Under the pieces are notes generated by a model. It saw only the letters and a list, made by a program, of their open reading frames with translations, was not told where the DNA came from and did not search any database. Shown here piece after piece: positions 1-7,010 of a stretch of 8,884 nt of DNA. The position numbers and the translations under genes are program-made. Position 1 is the first letter of the stretch; every line of letters begins with the position of its first letter. The stretch is from contig JBATXM010000281.1 in assembly GCA_049673305.1 (NCBI GenBank), forward strand, positions 1 to 8,884, in the 5' to 3' direction. This DNA is from GCA-003244245 sp049673305 (GTDB taxonomy: Bacteria > Actinomycetota > Actinomycetes > Mycobacteriales > Pseudonocardiaceae).

Positions 1-1
1 C

Positions 2-151
2 AGGCGGCACGCAGGTCAGCCAGGTCACGTTGCAGCGCTTCCATACGTCTCCGAGCGCATTCTACGCTACGCCTCCGTGGTCGGGCCCGAGCGGATCATC
101 GTCGGCACCGACTGCGGTTTCTTGAACACTCGCTTGGATGGAAATCAATGA
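2..151 (+). pseudogene. C-terminal fragment resembling a MetE/UROD-like methyltransferase, probably a remnant
   Basis: The frame is open from the left edge to a TGA at 149-151. Codons 47-121 read VSERILRYASVVGPER followed by IIVGTDCGF. This resembles the conserved C-terminal part of cobalamin-independent methionine synthase-like (MetE/UROD fold) proteins, where a GTDCGF-type motif carries the metal-binding cysteine. In that family the chain usually continues for some tens of residues after this motif; here it ends after nine unrelated-looking residues (LNTRLDGNQ). The gene therefore looks truncated at its 3' end, and its 5' part is outside the window. It is unlikely to be part of the terpenoid operon that starts 71 bp downstream. 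The family call is from remembered motif similarity. A short natural C-terminus in a divergent homologue cannot be excluded. Confidence 0.42.
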
Positions 152-160
152 CATATCATT
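147..160. promoter_or_regulatory. Small AT-rich dyad upstream of the operon, possible operator or promoter element
   Basis: AATGA and TCATT form a 5-bp inverted repeat around a 4-bp centre, in a distinctly AT-richer patch about 63-76 bp before the first operon ATG. TATCAT at 154-159 resembles a -10 hexamer, but I see no convincing -35 at 16-18 bp, so this is only a candidate control site. The dyad overlaps the stop codon of the preceding fragment. The operon promoter must lie in or near this gap if the operon is expressed from its own start. Nothing else recognisable lies in 152-210. Confidence 0.2.
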
Positions 161-222
161 CTGTTTGGCAGCTGTTCTGGTCCTGATGTGCTGGGCATCT
201 TGGAAAACGTGGAGAGTCGGCT

Positions 223-1287
223 ATGATGGGTAGGTACCAACCGATCTTGACCACTATTGATGTGACGATCGAGGGCCGGTCGGCCCTCGAGGTGCTTGCG
301 TGGGGTCGGATCACTGTGGAGCCTGCTTTGCGCGCGGCGGTCGATAGGTTGCCCTCGTTGATGCGGCGCATCGCTGGTTACCATTTCGGCTGGTGGAACG
401 AACATGACCATCCGGAAGAGGCGATTGGGGGTAAAGCGATCCGGCCTACGCTGGTGTTGCTGAGCGCTGAGGCTGTGGGTGGTGTGGGGGCTGTGGCGGT
501 GTCGGCCGCGGTGGGGGTGGAGTTGGTGCACAATTTCTCGTTGTTGCATGACGATGTGATGGACGGTGATGTCACTCGCCGTCACCGTCGCACGGCGTGG
601 AGCATATTCGGTGTCAACGTGGCGATTCTGGCTGGGGACGCGGTGTTGACGTTGGCGTTGGATGTGCTCGCTGCCAGTGGGCACCCGAGCGCGATGGACG
701 GGATCAGGATGTTGAGCGCCGCGGTGCAGGATCTGGTGGATGGCCAGTGCGCTGACTTGGGTCTGGAACAACGCGCGCAAGTCGAGCTGGCCGAATGCCG
801 GCGGATGGCCGAGGGAAAGACGGGTGCCTTGATGGGGTGCGCGTGCGCGGTGGGCGCCTTATTCGGAGGAGGCAGCCCGGAGCAAGTCGGGCATCTGCGC
901 AGCTTTGGTGAACGCCTGGGTCTGGCGTTTCAGCATGCGGATGATCTCCTGGGTATTTGGGGAGATCCGGCCGTGACCGGTAAGCCGGTCTACTCGGACC
1001 TGCGTAGCCGCAAGAAGTCCCTTCCCGTGGTGGCCGCCCTGACCTCAGATACCTCAGCCGGGCGTGAGCTGTGCGCGCTGTATCACCGTGAGGCGCCGCT
1101 GTCGGCTGCCGATCTGGTCCGTACCGCGGAATTGATCGACGTCGCGGGTGGGCGCGCTTGGAGCCAGACCCAGGCCGAGGACCTGCTGGCGCAGGCGATG
1201 CGCGATCTCCAGTTAGCCAGCTTGACGCCGCGAGCCGTCGGAGAGCTGGGCGCGCTTGCCCGACTGGCCACCCACCGTGACCACTAA
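223..1287 (+). CDS. Polyprenyl diphosphate synthase (FPP/GGPP synthase family), possible family 2 encapsulin cargo type
   Basis: The product (354 aa) is a trans-isoprenyl diphosphate synthase, which condenses IPP with allylic diphosphates in an all-alpha fold. Visible motifs are GGKAIRP (69-75, substrate-binding Lys and Arg), the first aspartate-rich motif DDVMD (110-114), EGKTGAL (197-203), and the second motif DDLLGIWGD (240-248), in which the usual last Asp of DDxxD is Gly. Phe105, five residues before the first motif, recalls type I archaeal GGPP synthases, so a C20 product is plausible but unproven. The start ATG at 223 follows GGAGAG (211-216) with 6 bp spacing; ATG 226 is the alternative. 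The gene leads the operon and ends 28 bp before ispH. Leu213 and Leu331 are TTA codons, rare in streptomycetes. Third positions hold more G and T than in the C-rich genes downstream. The AGYHFGWW segment (51-58) and overall pattern match, from memory, prenyltransferases annotated as encapsulin cargo. Confidence 0.9.
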   Translation: MMGRYQPILTTIDVTIEGRSALEVLAWGRITVEPALRAAVDRLPSLMRRIAGYHFGWWNEHDHPEEAIGGKAIRPTLVLLSAEAVGGVGAVAVSAAVGVELVHNFSLLHDDVMDGDVTRRHRRTAWSIFGVNVAILAGDAVLTLALDVLAASGHPSAMDGIRMLSAAVQDLVDGQCADLGLEQRAQVELAECRRMAEGKTGALMGCACAVGALFGGGSPEQVGHLRSFGERLGLAFQHADDLLGIWGDPAVTGKPVYSDLRSRKKSLPVVAALTSDTSAGRELCALYHREAPLSAADLVRTAELIDVAGGRAWSQTQAEDLLAQAMRDLQLASLTPRAVGELGALARLATHRDH

Positions 1288-1315
1288 ACCCCGCCAACTC
1301 CCGGAGACGCCACAG

Positions 1316-2269
1316 ATGTCCATCATCGCACGCAACCCGGCTGGACCCCGCATCGTCCTGCTGGCCTCACCGCGGTCATTCTGCGCCGGAGTCGAACGCG
1401 CCATCGCGATCGTGGAACAACTTTTGGCCCAGCGGGGTGGCCCGATCTACGTGCGCAAGCAGATCGTGCACAACACCCATGTGGTGGCTGACCTCCAGGC
1501 GCGCGGTGCGGTGTTCGTGGACGAGCTGGACGCCGTTCCGGACGAGGCCATAGTGGTGTTCTCCGCTCACGGAGTGTCCCCGGCAGTACGGAGCGAAGCC
1601 GCTGATCGGAGGCTGGAGACGATCGACGCGACATGCCCACTAGTGACCAAGGTCCATGCCGAGGCCCGCCGGTTCGCTGCCCGAGGCGATACTGTGATCC
1701 TGATCGGCCACGCCGGGCACGAAGAGGTCGAGGGCACCCTGGGCGAGGCCCCAGACCAGACCGTCCTGGTGCAAACCGTCGAGGAGGTCGCGGACCTGGA
1801 GGTCGCCGACCCGGCGCGAGTGTCGTACCTGACACAGACCACGCTGGCCGTGGACGAGACAACCGAGGTTGTTGAGGCGCTGCGGGCACGGTTCCCCGCG
1901 CTGCGGGGACCAGCGTCCGACGACATCTGTTACGCCACAACCAACCGTCAACACGCGCTGAAGGAGATCGCGGCGGAGTCCGATCTGGTGCTAGTGGTCG
2001 GCTCGACGAACTCCTCCAACTCCCTCCGGCTGGTCGAACTCGCCCGCCGCCACAACACGCCCAGCTACCTCATTGACGGCCCCAGCGACATCCGACCGGA
2101 GTGGCTGGACGGGGTGGGTGTGGTCGGCCTGACAGCTGGCGCCTCGGCCCCGCCCAGGCTGGTGGAGGCCGTCATCGCCGCTCTGGCCGAACTCGGCCCG
2201 GTCACCGTCGTCGAACACGAGACCACCCGCGAGACAGTCCACTTCACCCTGCCGGCCACGGTGCGGTGA
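1316..2269 (+). CDS. ispH: 4-hydroxy-3-methylbut-2-enyl diphosphate reductase (IspH/LytB)
   Basis: IspH carries out the last MEP-pathway step: reductive dehydroxylation of HMBPP to IPP and DMAPP on a [4Fe-4S] cluster in the cytoplasm. The 317-aa product has all three cluster cysteines: C23 in FCAGV, C107 in DATCPLVTK and C205 in DDICYATTNRQ. It also has the substrate-site histidines H52 (IVHNTHVV), H85 (SAHGVS) and H135, the catalytic glutamate E137 in GHEEVEGT, the TQTTL threonines and the GSTNSSNS diphosphate-binding loop. Length is normal for the family. ATG 1316 is chosen because GGAG at 1303-1306 sits 9 bp upstream and the protein then begins just before the conserved core. The open frame extends back to an ATG at 1256, but that would overlap the upstream gene by 32 bp with no better site. 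The stop overlaps the dxs start by one base, so translation is probably coupled. Confidence 0.96.
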   Translation: MSIIARNPAGPRIVLLASPRSFCAGVERAIAIVEQLLAQRGGPIYVRKQIVHNTHVVADLQARGAVFVDELDAVPDEAIVVFSAHGVSPAVRSEAADRRLETIDATCPLVTKVHAEARRFAARGDTVILIGHAGHEEVEGTLGEAPDQTVLVQTVEEVADLEVADPARVSYLTQTTLAVDETTEVVEALRARFPALRGPASDDICYATTNRQHALKEIAAESDLVLVVGSTNSSNSLRLVELARRHNTPSYLIDGPSDIRPEWLDGVGVVGLTAGASAPPRLVEAVIAALAELGPVTVVEHETTRETVHFTLPATVR

Positions 2270-4077
2270 TGGTGAGCCTGCTCGGCCGGATCACCGGCCC
2301 CACCGACCTCAAAAAACTGTCCCCCGCGACTCTGGCCGCGCTGGCTGAGGAAATCCGCGCGTTCCTGATCGACAAGGTCTCCGGTGTCGGTGGGCACTTG
2401 GGACCGAACCTGGGGATGGTCGAGGTGACCATTGCTGCGCATCGGGTGTTCGACTCGCCCCGAGATGTGCTGCTGTTCGATACCGGTCATCAGGCCTACG
2501 TGCACAAGATCCTCACCGGTCGATGTGCAGAGTTCGATTCCCTGCGCCAGGCTGGCGGCTTGTCCGGCTACCCGTCCCGGGCGGAGTCCGTCCACGATGT
2601 CATCGAGAACTCGCATGCCTCCACCGCCCTGTCCTACGCCGACGGCCTCGCCAAAGCCTTCGCCCTGCAAGGTACCGCCAATCGGCGGGTCGTCGCGATC
2701 GTCGGCGACGGAGCGCTGACTGGTGGGATGTGCTGGGAAGCGTTCAACAACATCGGTACGGCCCCGGACCGTCCCGTGATTATCGTGCTCAACGACAACG
2801 GTCGCTCCTACTCCCCGACCGTTGGTGGGCTTGCCCACCACCTCGCCACACTGCGCCAGTTCGGTAGGGGTTCTTGCGAGGCGGACCGTCATACCGTGTT
2901 CGAGGATTTCGGGCTGGCCTACCTCGGCCCCGTCGACGGGCATGACATCACCGACATCGAGGACGCCCTGCGACAAGCCGCCGGCCTGGGCCGCCCCGTG
3001 GTGGTGCACTGCGTGACCCGCAAGGGCAACGGCTACCCCCCAGCTGAGCGGGACGAGACCGACTGCTTGCACACCGTCGGCGTCATCGACCCCCACACCG
3101 GCCGCCCCCGCTCGATCGCCAAGCCGACCTGGACGTTGGTGTTCGGCGAGGAGATCGCCGCGATCGGTGCTGAGCGGGCTGATGTGGTGTGTCTGACCGC
3201 AGCGATGTGCCACCCCACCGGGCTGGGTGAGTTCGCCACCCGCTTCCCTGACCGGACCTTCGATGTCGGGATCGCTGAGCAGCATGCCCTCACCTGCGCG
3301 GCCGGTCTGGCCCTGGGTGGGCTACACCCCGTGGTCGCTCTCTACTCTACGTTCCTCACCCGGGCCTTCGACCAACTGCTCATGGATCTGGCCTTGCACC
3401 ATCTGCCGGTCACGTTGGTGTTGGACCGGGCTGGGATCACCGGCCCGGACGGGCCCAGCCACCACGGCATGTGGGATGCCTCCCTCCTCCCGGTGGTGCC
3501 CGGCCTGCGGCTGGCCGCGCCCCGAGACTGCGCACAACTGCGTGACCTGCTCCGCGAGGCCCTCGACATCGCTGATGAGCCCACCGTGATCCGCTACCCG
3601 AAAGCCACCGTGGGCCCGGACATCCCCGCCGTCAGCAGGATCGGGCAGTACGACATTCTCCGTGACGACCCCGCTGCCGTGGGTTTGCTGATCGCCGTCG
3701 GAGCGCTGGGCGCCCCGTGTCTGGCCGCCGCCGACGAACTCGCCACCCACGACGTGGGCGTCACCGTGATCGACCCACGCTGGATCGCACCCTTGGACCC
3801 GGCTCTGCTCACCCTGGCCGCCGCGCACCGCCTGGTACTCACCGTCGAGGACACCACCACTACCGGCGCGCTCGGCGCGCGCATCGCCCAAGCCCTGGCC
3901 ACTACCGGCGCGGACACCTGCGCGGCCACCTACGCCCTGCCACCCCGATTCCTGCCCCACGCCTCCCGTGATCAGATCCTGCGCGCCCACGGCCTCGACG
4001 CCCCCGGCATCACCACCACCGTCCTCAAACGACTCGCCAGCACACACCAAGGCAAGGCCCGTTCCAAGGAGATCTGA
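2269..4077 (+). CDS. dxs: 1-deoxy-D-xylulose-5-phosphate synthase, compact form
   Basis: Dxs is the thiamine-diphosphate enzyme that joins pyruvate and glyceraldehyde 3-phosphate in the committed, flux-controlling first step of the MEP pathway. The 602-aa product shows GGHLGPNLG (41-49, active-site His43), FDTGHQAYVHK, the ThDP/Mg motif GDGALTGG (146-153) with LNDN (174-177), GPVDGHD (220-225), GIAEQHA with catalytic Glu337, and the transketolase pyrimidine and C-terminal domains. It is shorter than the roughly 620-640 aa I expect. The missing part is the linker between VGGL (about 185-188) and FEDFG (211-215), usually some 40 residues longer. SHHG at 397-400 replaces the more common SHNG. 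The ATG overlaps the ispH TGA by one base and has no strong Shine-Dalgarno, so it probably depends on translational coupling. It is likely a second, pathway-dedicated copy besides a housekeeping dxs elsewhere (inference). Confidence 0.95.
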   Translation: MVSLLGRITGPTDLKKLSPATLAALAEEIRAFLIDKVSGVGGHLGPNLGMVEVTIAAHRVFDSPRDVLLFDTGHQAYVHKILTGRCAEFDSLRQAGGLSGYPSRAESVHDVIENSHASTALSYADGLAKAFALQGTANRRVVAIVGDGALTGGMCWEAFNNIGTAPDRPVIIVLNDNGRSYSPTVGGLAHHLATLRQFGRGSCEADRHTVFEDFGLAYLGPVDGHDITDIEDALRQAAGLGRPVVVHCVTRKGNGYPPAERDETDCLHTVGVIDPHTGRPRSIAKPTWTLVFGEEIAAIGAERADVVCLTAAMCHPTGLGEFATRFPDRTFDVGIAEQHALTCAAGLALGGLHPVVALYSTFLTRAFDQLLMDLALHHLPVTLVLDRAGITGPDGPSHHGMWDASLLPVVPGLRLAAPRDCAQLRDLLREALDIADEPTVIRYPKATVGPDIPAVSRIGQYDILRDDPAAVGLLIAVGALGAPCLAAADELATHDVGVTVIDPRWIAPLDPALLTLAAAHRLVLTVEDTTTTGALGARIAQALATTGADTCAATYALPPRFLPHASRDQILRAHGLDAPGITTTVLKRLASTHQGKARSKEI

Positions 4078-5261
4078 TGACGACCGTCGAATTGGGCATA
4101 CCCACACCACCGACCCCACCAGCCCCGCGGCGCCGGGCATCCCGCCAGGTCATGGTCGGCGGCGTGCCTGTCGGCGGTGACGCGCCCATCACGGTCCAAT
4201 CCATGACCACCACCCGCACCGTCGATATCGACGCCACGCTGCAGCAGATCGCCGAGCTCACCGCGGCCGGCTGCCACATCGTGCGGGTCGCGGTCCCCAG
4301 CCAGGACGACGCCGATGCCCTGCCCACCATCGCCAAGAAGTCACAGATCCCGGTCATCGCTGACATCCACTTCCAACCCCGATACGTCTTCGCTGCTATC
4401 AACGCCGGCTGCGCCGCCGTCCGCGTCAACCCCGGCAACATCAAAAAATTCGACGACAAAATCAAACAAATCGCCCACGCCGCCACCACCGCCGGGGTCC
4501 CGATCCGTATCGGAGTCAACGCCGGCTCCCTCGACCCCCGGCTCCTGGCCAAACACGGCCACGCCACCCCCGAGGCACTGGTCGAGTCCGCCCTCTGGGA
4601 ATGCTCCCTGTTCGAAGAACACGGCTTCCGTGACATCAAAATCAGCGTTAAACACCACGACCCGCGCATCATGATCGCCGCCTACCGCCAACTCGCGCAA
4701 CGCTGCGACTACCCCCTGCACCTTGGCGTCACCGAAGCCGGACCACGCTTCCAGGGCACTATCAAATCCGCTGTTGCCTTCGGCGTCCTGCTCGCCGAGG
4801 GGATCGGCGACACCCTCCGCGTCTCGCTGTCCGCACCACCCGTCGAGGAAGTCAAGGTCGGCCACCAGATCCTCGAATCCCTCGGCCTGCGACCCCGCCA
4901 ACTGGAGATCGTGTCCTGCCCCTCCTGTGGACGAGCCCAGGTCGACGTCTACACCCTCACCGAACAGGTCACCGCCGCATTCGACGGCTTCCCCCACCCA
5001 CTGCGCGTCGCCGTCATGGGCTGTGTGGTCAACGGCCCCGGCGAAGCCCGCGAAGCCGACCTCGGCGTCTCCGCCGGCAACGGCAAAGGCCAAATCTTCG
5101 TACGGGGCGAAGTCGTCCGGACCGTCTCCGAATCACAAATCGTTGAAGCCCTGATCGAGGAAGCCCTCCGCCTCAACTTCGATCACGATCTTGAGGAACA
5201 ACCCCGCCAGACAGATTCTCTGCTTACGCAGAAGTCACACGCACTCAGGAGAAAACCATGA
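4077..5261 (+). CDS. ispG: 4-hydroxy-3-methylbut-2-en-1-yl diphosphate synthase (IspG/GcpE)
   Basis: IspG reductively opens the ring of MEcPP to give HMBPP, the substrate of IspH, using a [4Fe-4S] cluster. The 394-aa product has an N-terminal TIM-barrel part (QSMTTTRTVD, ADIHF, RVNPGN, IRIGVNAGSL, KISVKHHD, LHLGVTEAG, GIGDTLRVSL) and a C-terminal iron-sulfur domain with C281 and C284 (SCPSCGR), C316 and E323 (GCVVNGPGEA), the canonical three cysteines plus glutamate. The start is clear: AAGGAG at 4066-4071 lies 5 bp before ATG 4077, which overlaps the dxs stop by one base. The N-terminus is proline-rich (PTPPTPPAP, 9-17). A basic, poorly conserved-looking tail of about 25 residues follows the last expected helix, and its coding region contains the P450 ribosome binding site. 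No TTA codons were seen. Confidence 0.96.
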   Translation: MTTVELGIPTPPTPPAPRRRASRQVMVGGVPVGGDAPITVQSMTTTRTVDIDATLQQIAELTAAGCHIVRVAVPSQDDADALPTIAKKSQIPVIADIHFQPRYVFAAINAGCAAVRVNPGNIKKFDDKIKQIAHAATTAGVPIRIGVNAGSLDPRLLAKHGHATPEALVESALWECSLFEEHGFRDIKISVKHHDPRIMIAAYRQLAQRCDYPLHLGVTEAGPRFQGTIKSAVAFGVLLAEGIGDTLRVSLSAPPVEEVKVGHQILESLGLRPRQLEIVSCPSCGRAQVDVYTLTEQVTAAFDGFPHPLRVAVMGCVVNGPGEAREADLGVSAGNGKGQIFVRGEVVRTVSESQIVEALIEEALRLNFDHDLEEQPRQTDSLLTQKSHALRRKP

Positions 5262-6613
5262 CGACTAAGTGTGCCGCTGGCACCGCACCGGGGGCGTTAC
5301 CGTTACTCGGCCACGCCCTGCCGTTGCTGCGCAACCCGTTGCGGTTCTTAGCCTCCCTGCCTGACCGTGGTGATCTGGTGGGTATCCGGATCGGGCCCAT
5401 CAAGGCGATCGTGGTGTGCGCGCCGGAGTTGATCCGTCAGGTTCTGCTCAACGACCACGTCTTCGACAAGGGCGGACCCATTTTCGACCGATCCCGAGAG
5501 GGGATCGGCGATGCCCTCGGCGTCTGCCCACACAGCCTGCATCGGCGGCAGCGTCGCCTGATCCAGCCCACCTTCCACCCCACCCGGCTACCCGGCTACG
5601 CGCACGTGATGACCAAACTCATCGCCGAGATGACCGGCTCCTGGCGAGACGGCCAAGCCCTCGACGTCCTGTCCGAGATGATGACACTCACCTCCAGGAC
5701 CCTGATGGAGACGATGTTCTCTGACGCACTGCCGGCTGCTCTGTTCGGCGAAATGCTCGACGATCTCACCACCGTCCTGGCGGGGATCTACAAGCGCATG
5801 CTCATGCCACCATCGCTGGACAAACTCCCCCTTTTCGGCAACCGCCGCTACGACCGAGCACTACTCCGCATGCGAGAGGTCATCGGTCGCGTCATCACCG
5901 AGCGCCGAGCCAGCGGCACCGACAGGGGCGACCTGCTCTCGACACTGCTGAGCGCCCGCGACCCCGCCGACAACCAGGGCCTGTCCGACACCGAGATCAC
6001 CGACCAGGTCCTCTTCTTCTTCTCCGCAGGGACGGAGACCACCGCCGCCACCCTAGCGTGGGCAGTGCACCTACTAGCACAACACCCCGAGATCGAACAC
6101 CGGCTCCACGCCGAAGTCGACGCCGTCCTCGCGGGCGCACCCGCCAGCTGTGAGGACTTGCCCAAACTAGAGCTGACCGGCCGCGTCGTCACCGAGACCC
6201 TCCGGATCTACCCGCCTGTCTGGATGCTCACCCGCACCACCACCACCAACACCCACCTGGGCGGGCACCCGATTCCCGCCGGTAGCACCCTCGTCTACAG
6301 CACCTACCTCCTACACCATCGGCCCGATCTCTACCCCGATCCCGACCGCTTCGACCCCGACCGCTGGACCAACGGACATACCCCACAGCCACCACGCAAC
6401 GCCCTTATCCCCTTCGGCGGTGGGGCCCGCAAATGCATCGGCGACACCTTCGCCATCACCGAAGCCACCCTCGCCCTAGCCACCATCACCACCCGCTGGC
6501 GCCTACGGCCCCTTCCCGGCCACCACGTCCACCCCGCACTGTCTGTCTCGCTGCGTCCACGCGGGCTACGGATGCGCGCCACAACACGAAAAGGTTTGTC
6601 ATCAAGTTACTAG
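5258..6613 (+). CDS. Cytochrome P450, resembling pentalenene oxygenase type
   Basis: This is a haem-thiolate monooxygenase of 451 aa, soluble, with no signal or membrane anchor visible. Diagnostic features are the C-helix HRRQR (95-99), the I-helix oxygen-activation motif AGTETT (257-262), the ExxR motif ETLR (313-316), the PERF-like region DRFDPDRW (363-370), and the haem loop FGGGARKCIG with proximal Cys393. The N-terminal PGALPLLGHAL and FDKGGPIFD segments resemble PtlI-like (CYP183) pentalenene oxygenases from memory, so terpene oxidation is likely; substrate and regiochemistry are unknown. No ferredoxin or reductase gene lies nearby. The ATG overlaps the ispG stop by 4 bp (ATGA), with AGGAG at 5247-5251. 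Leu14, Leu16 and Leu31 are TTA codons, clustered at the 5' end. The TAG stop (6611-6613) takes its last base from the adjacent inverted repeat, so the native C-terminus may have been altered by a few residues. Confidence 0.93.
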   Translation: MTTKCAAGTAPGALPLLGHALPLLRNPLRFLASLPDRGDLVGIRIGPIKAIVVCAPELIRQVLLNDHVFDKGGPIFDRSREGIGDALGVCPHSLHRRQRRLIQPTFHPTRLPGYAHVMTKLIAEMTGSWRDGQALDVLSEMMTLTSRTLMETMFSDALPAALFGEMLDDLTTVLAGIYKRMLMPPSLDKLPLFGNRRYDRALLRMREVIGRVITERRASGTDRGDLLSTLLSARDPADNQGLSDTEITDQVLFFFSAGTETTAATLAWAVHLLAQHPEIEHRLHAEVDAVLAGAPASCEDLPKLELTGRVVTETLRIYPPVWMLTRTTTTNTHLGGHPIPAGSTLVYSTYLLHHRPDLYPDPDRFDPDRWTNGHTPQPPRNALIPFGGGARKCIGDTFAITEATLALATITTRWRLRPLPGHHVHPALSVSLRPRGLRMRATTRKGLSSSY

Positions 6614-6647
6614 GGGTGTCGTGAAGGTAGCTGCCACCAAGTGCCAT
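6613..6647 (+). repeat. Left terminal inverted repeat, 35 bp
   Basis: It starts GGGGTGTCGTGAAGG and ends AAGTGCCAT, and pairs without mismatch with 6756-6790. Its first G completes the TAG stop codon of the P450 gene. A TTGACA at 6647-6652 straddles its inner edge, but no matching -10 follows. Confidence 0.85.
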
Positions 6648-6755
6648 TGACAGCATCTGCGCAGCTCAGCGCGGTAACTGCTGACTGTCGTGATGCGTTC
6701 TAGGGGTTTTCACGAAGATCACTAGATGGGCTGCTGACCAGCAAAAACATCATGT

Positions 6756-6790
6756 ATGGCACTTGGTGGCAGCTACCTTCACGACACCCC
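6756..6790 (-). repeat. Right terminal inverted repeat, 35 bp
   Basis: It is the exact reverse complement of 6613-6647, reading ATGGCACTTGG inward and ending ACGACACCCC. Because both ends of this small element are intact, the repeat points outward toward the downstream transposase region without belonging to it in the usual left-end orientation. Confidence 0.85.
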
Positions 6791-7010
6791 GACGCGGACG
6801 AGGTCGGTTTCCGGGAGATCAGCAGCCATGGCTCGCAGGCTATCTCGGGGAACCCACCACGAAGGGCTCCAGGATCTCGTCCGCGGCCGGGCAACCGGTT
6901 CGCGGACTCGTGGCATGAAGTGCCGTTTAGGTGATTGGCGTCGGCAATCTATGGGTTGTTCTCCTGTGGACGAGTGTCCTGAACAGGGTTTGTCCTTATT
7001 CTGAGAGCTT

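Larger units (their letters stand above)
6613..6790. mobile_element. 178-bp miniature element with Tn3-like GGGG terminal inverted repeats, no coding capacity
   Basis: A 35-bp perfect inverted repeat (6613-6647 and 6756-6790) encloses a 108-bp core with no credible gene. The arms begin GGGG and end CCCC, as in Tn3-family terminal repeats, and are close to the family's 38 bp. The structure matches a non-autonomous Tn3-derived miniature element, or the two ends of a transposon whose interior has been deleted. The core contains a CTGCGCAG palindrome (6657-6664), a repeated CTGCTGAC (6678-6685 and 6731-6738) and another GGGGTTTTC (6703-6711). The outer flanks, TACTA on the left and GACGC on the right, do not match, so there is no 5-bp target duplication. 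That suggests a later rearrangement or ends from two separate events. The Tn3 assignment rests on GGGG and arm length only. Confidence 0.7.

Noticed and set aside
1..44. Minus-strand start (ATG at 44, preceded by GGAG) giving a short amphipathic peptide MEALQRDLADLRAA off the left edge
   Set aside because: Only 14 codons are visible, spacing to GGAG is very short, and the plus frame through the same bases continues a recognisable protein family.
1256..1315. Earlier ATG for ispH overlapping the prenyl synthase gene
   Set aside because: The extra 20 residues overlap the upstream coding end and are not expected in IspH; ATG 1316 has GGAG 9 bp upstream.
2065..3285. Long minus-strand open frame of about 400 codons opposite ispH and dxs
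   Set aside because: It is antisense to two clearly conserved enzymes, is Gly/Val/Asp-rich as expected from GC-rich codon shadowing, and has no recognisable motif.
6647..6680. TTGACA at 6647-6652 as a promoter facing right inside the miniature element
   Set aside because: No -10-like hexamer lies 16-18 bp downstream, and there is no gene for it to drive within the element.
6756..7004. Small plus-strand open frame of 82 codons starting inside the right inverted repeat
   Set aside because: No ribosome binding site, low-complexity Arg/Ser composition and no family resemblance; it runs through the repeated control motifs.
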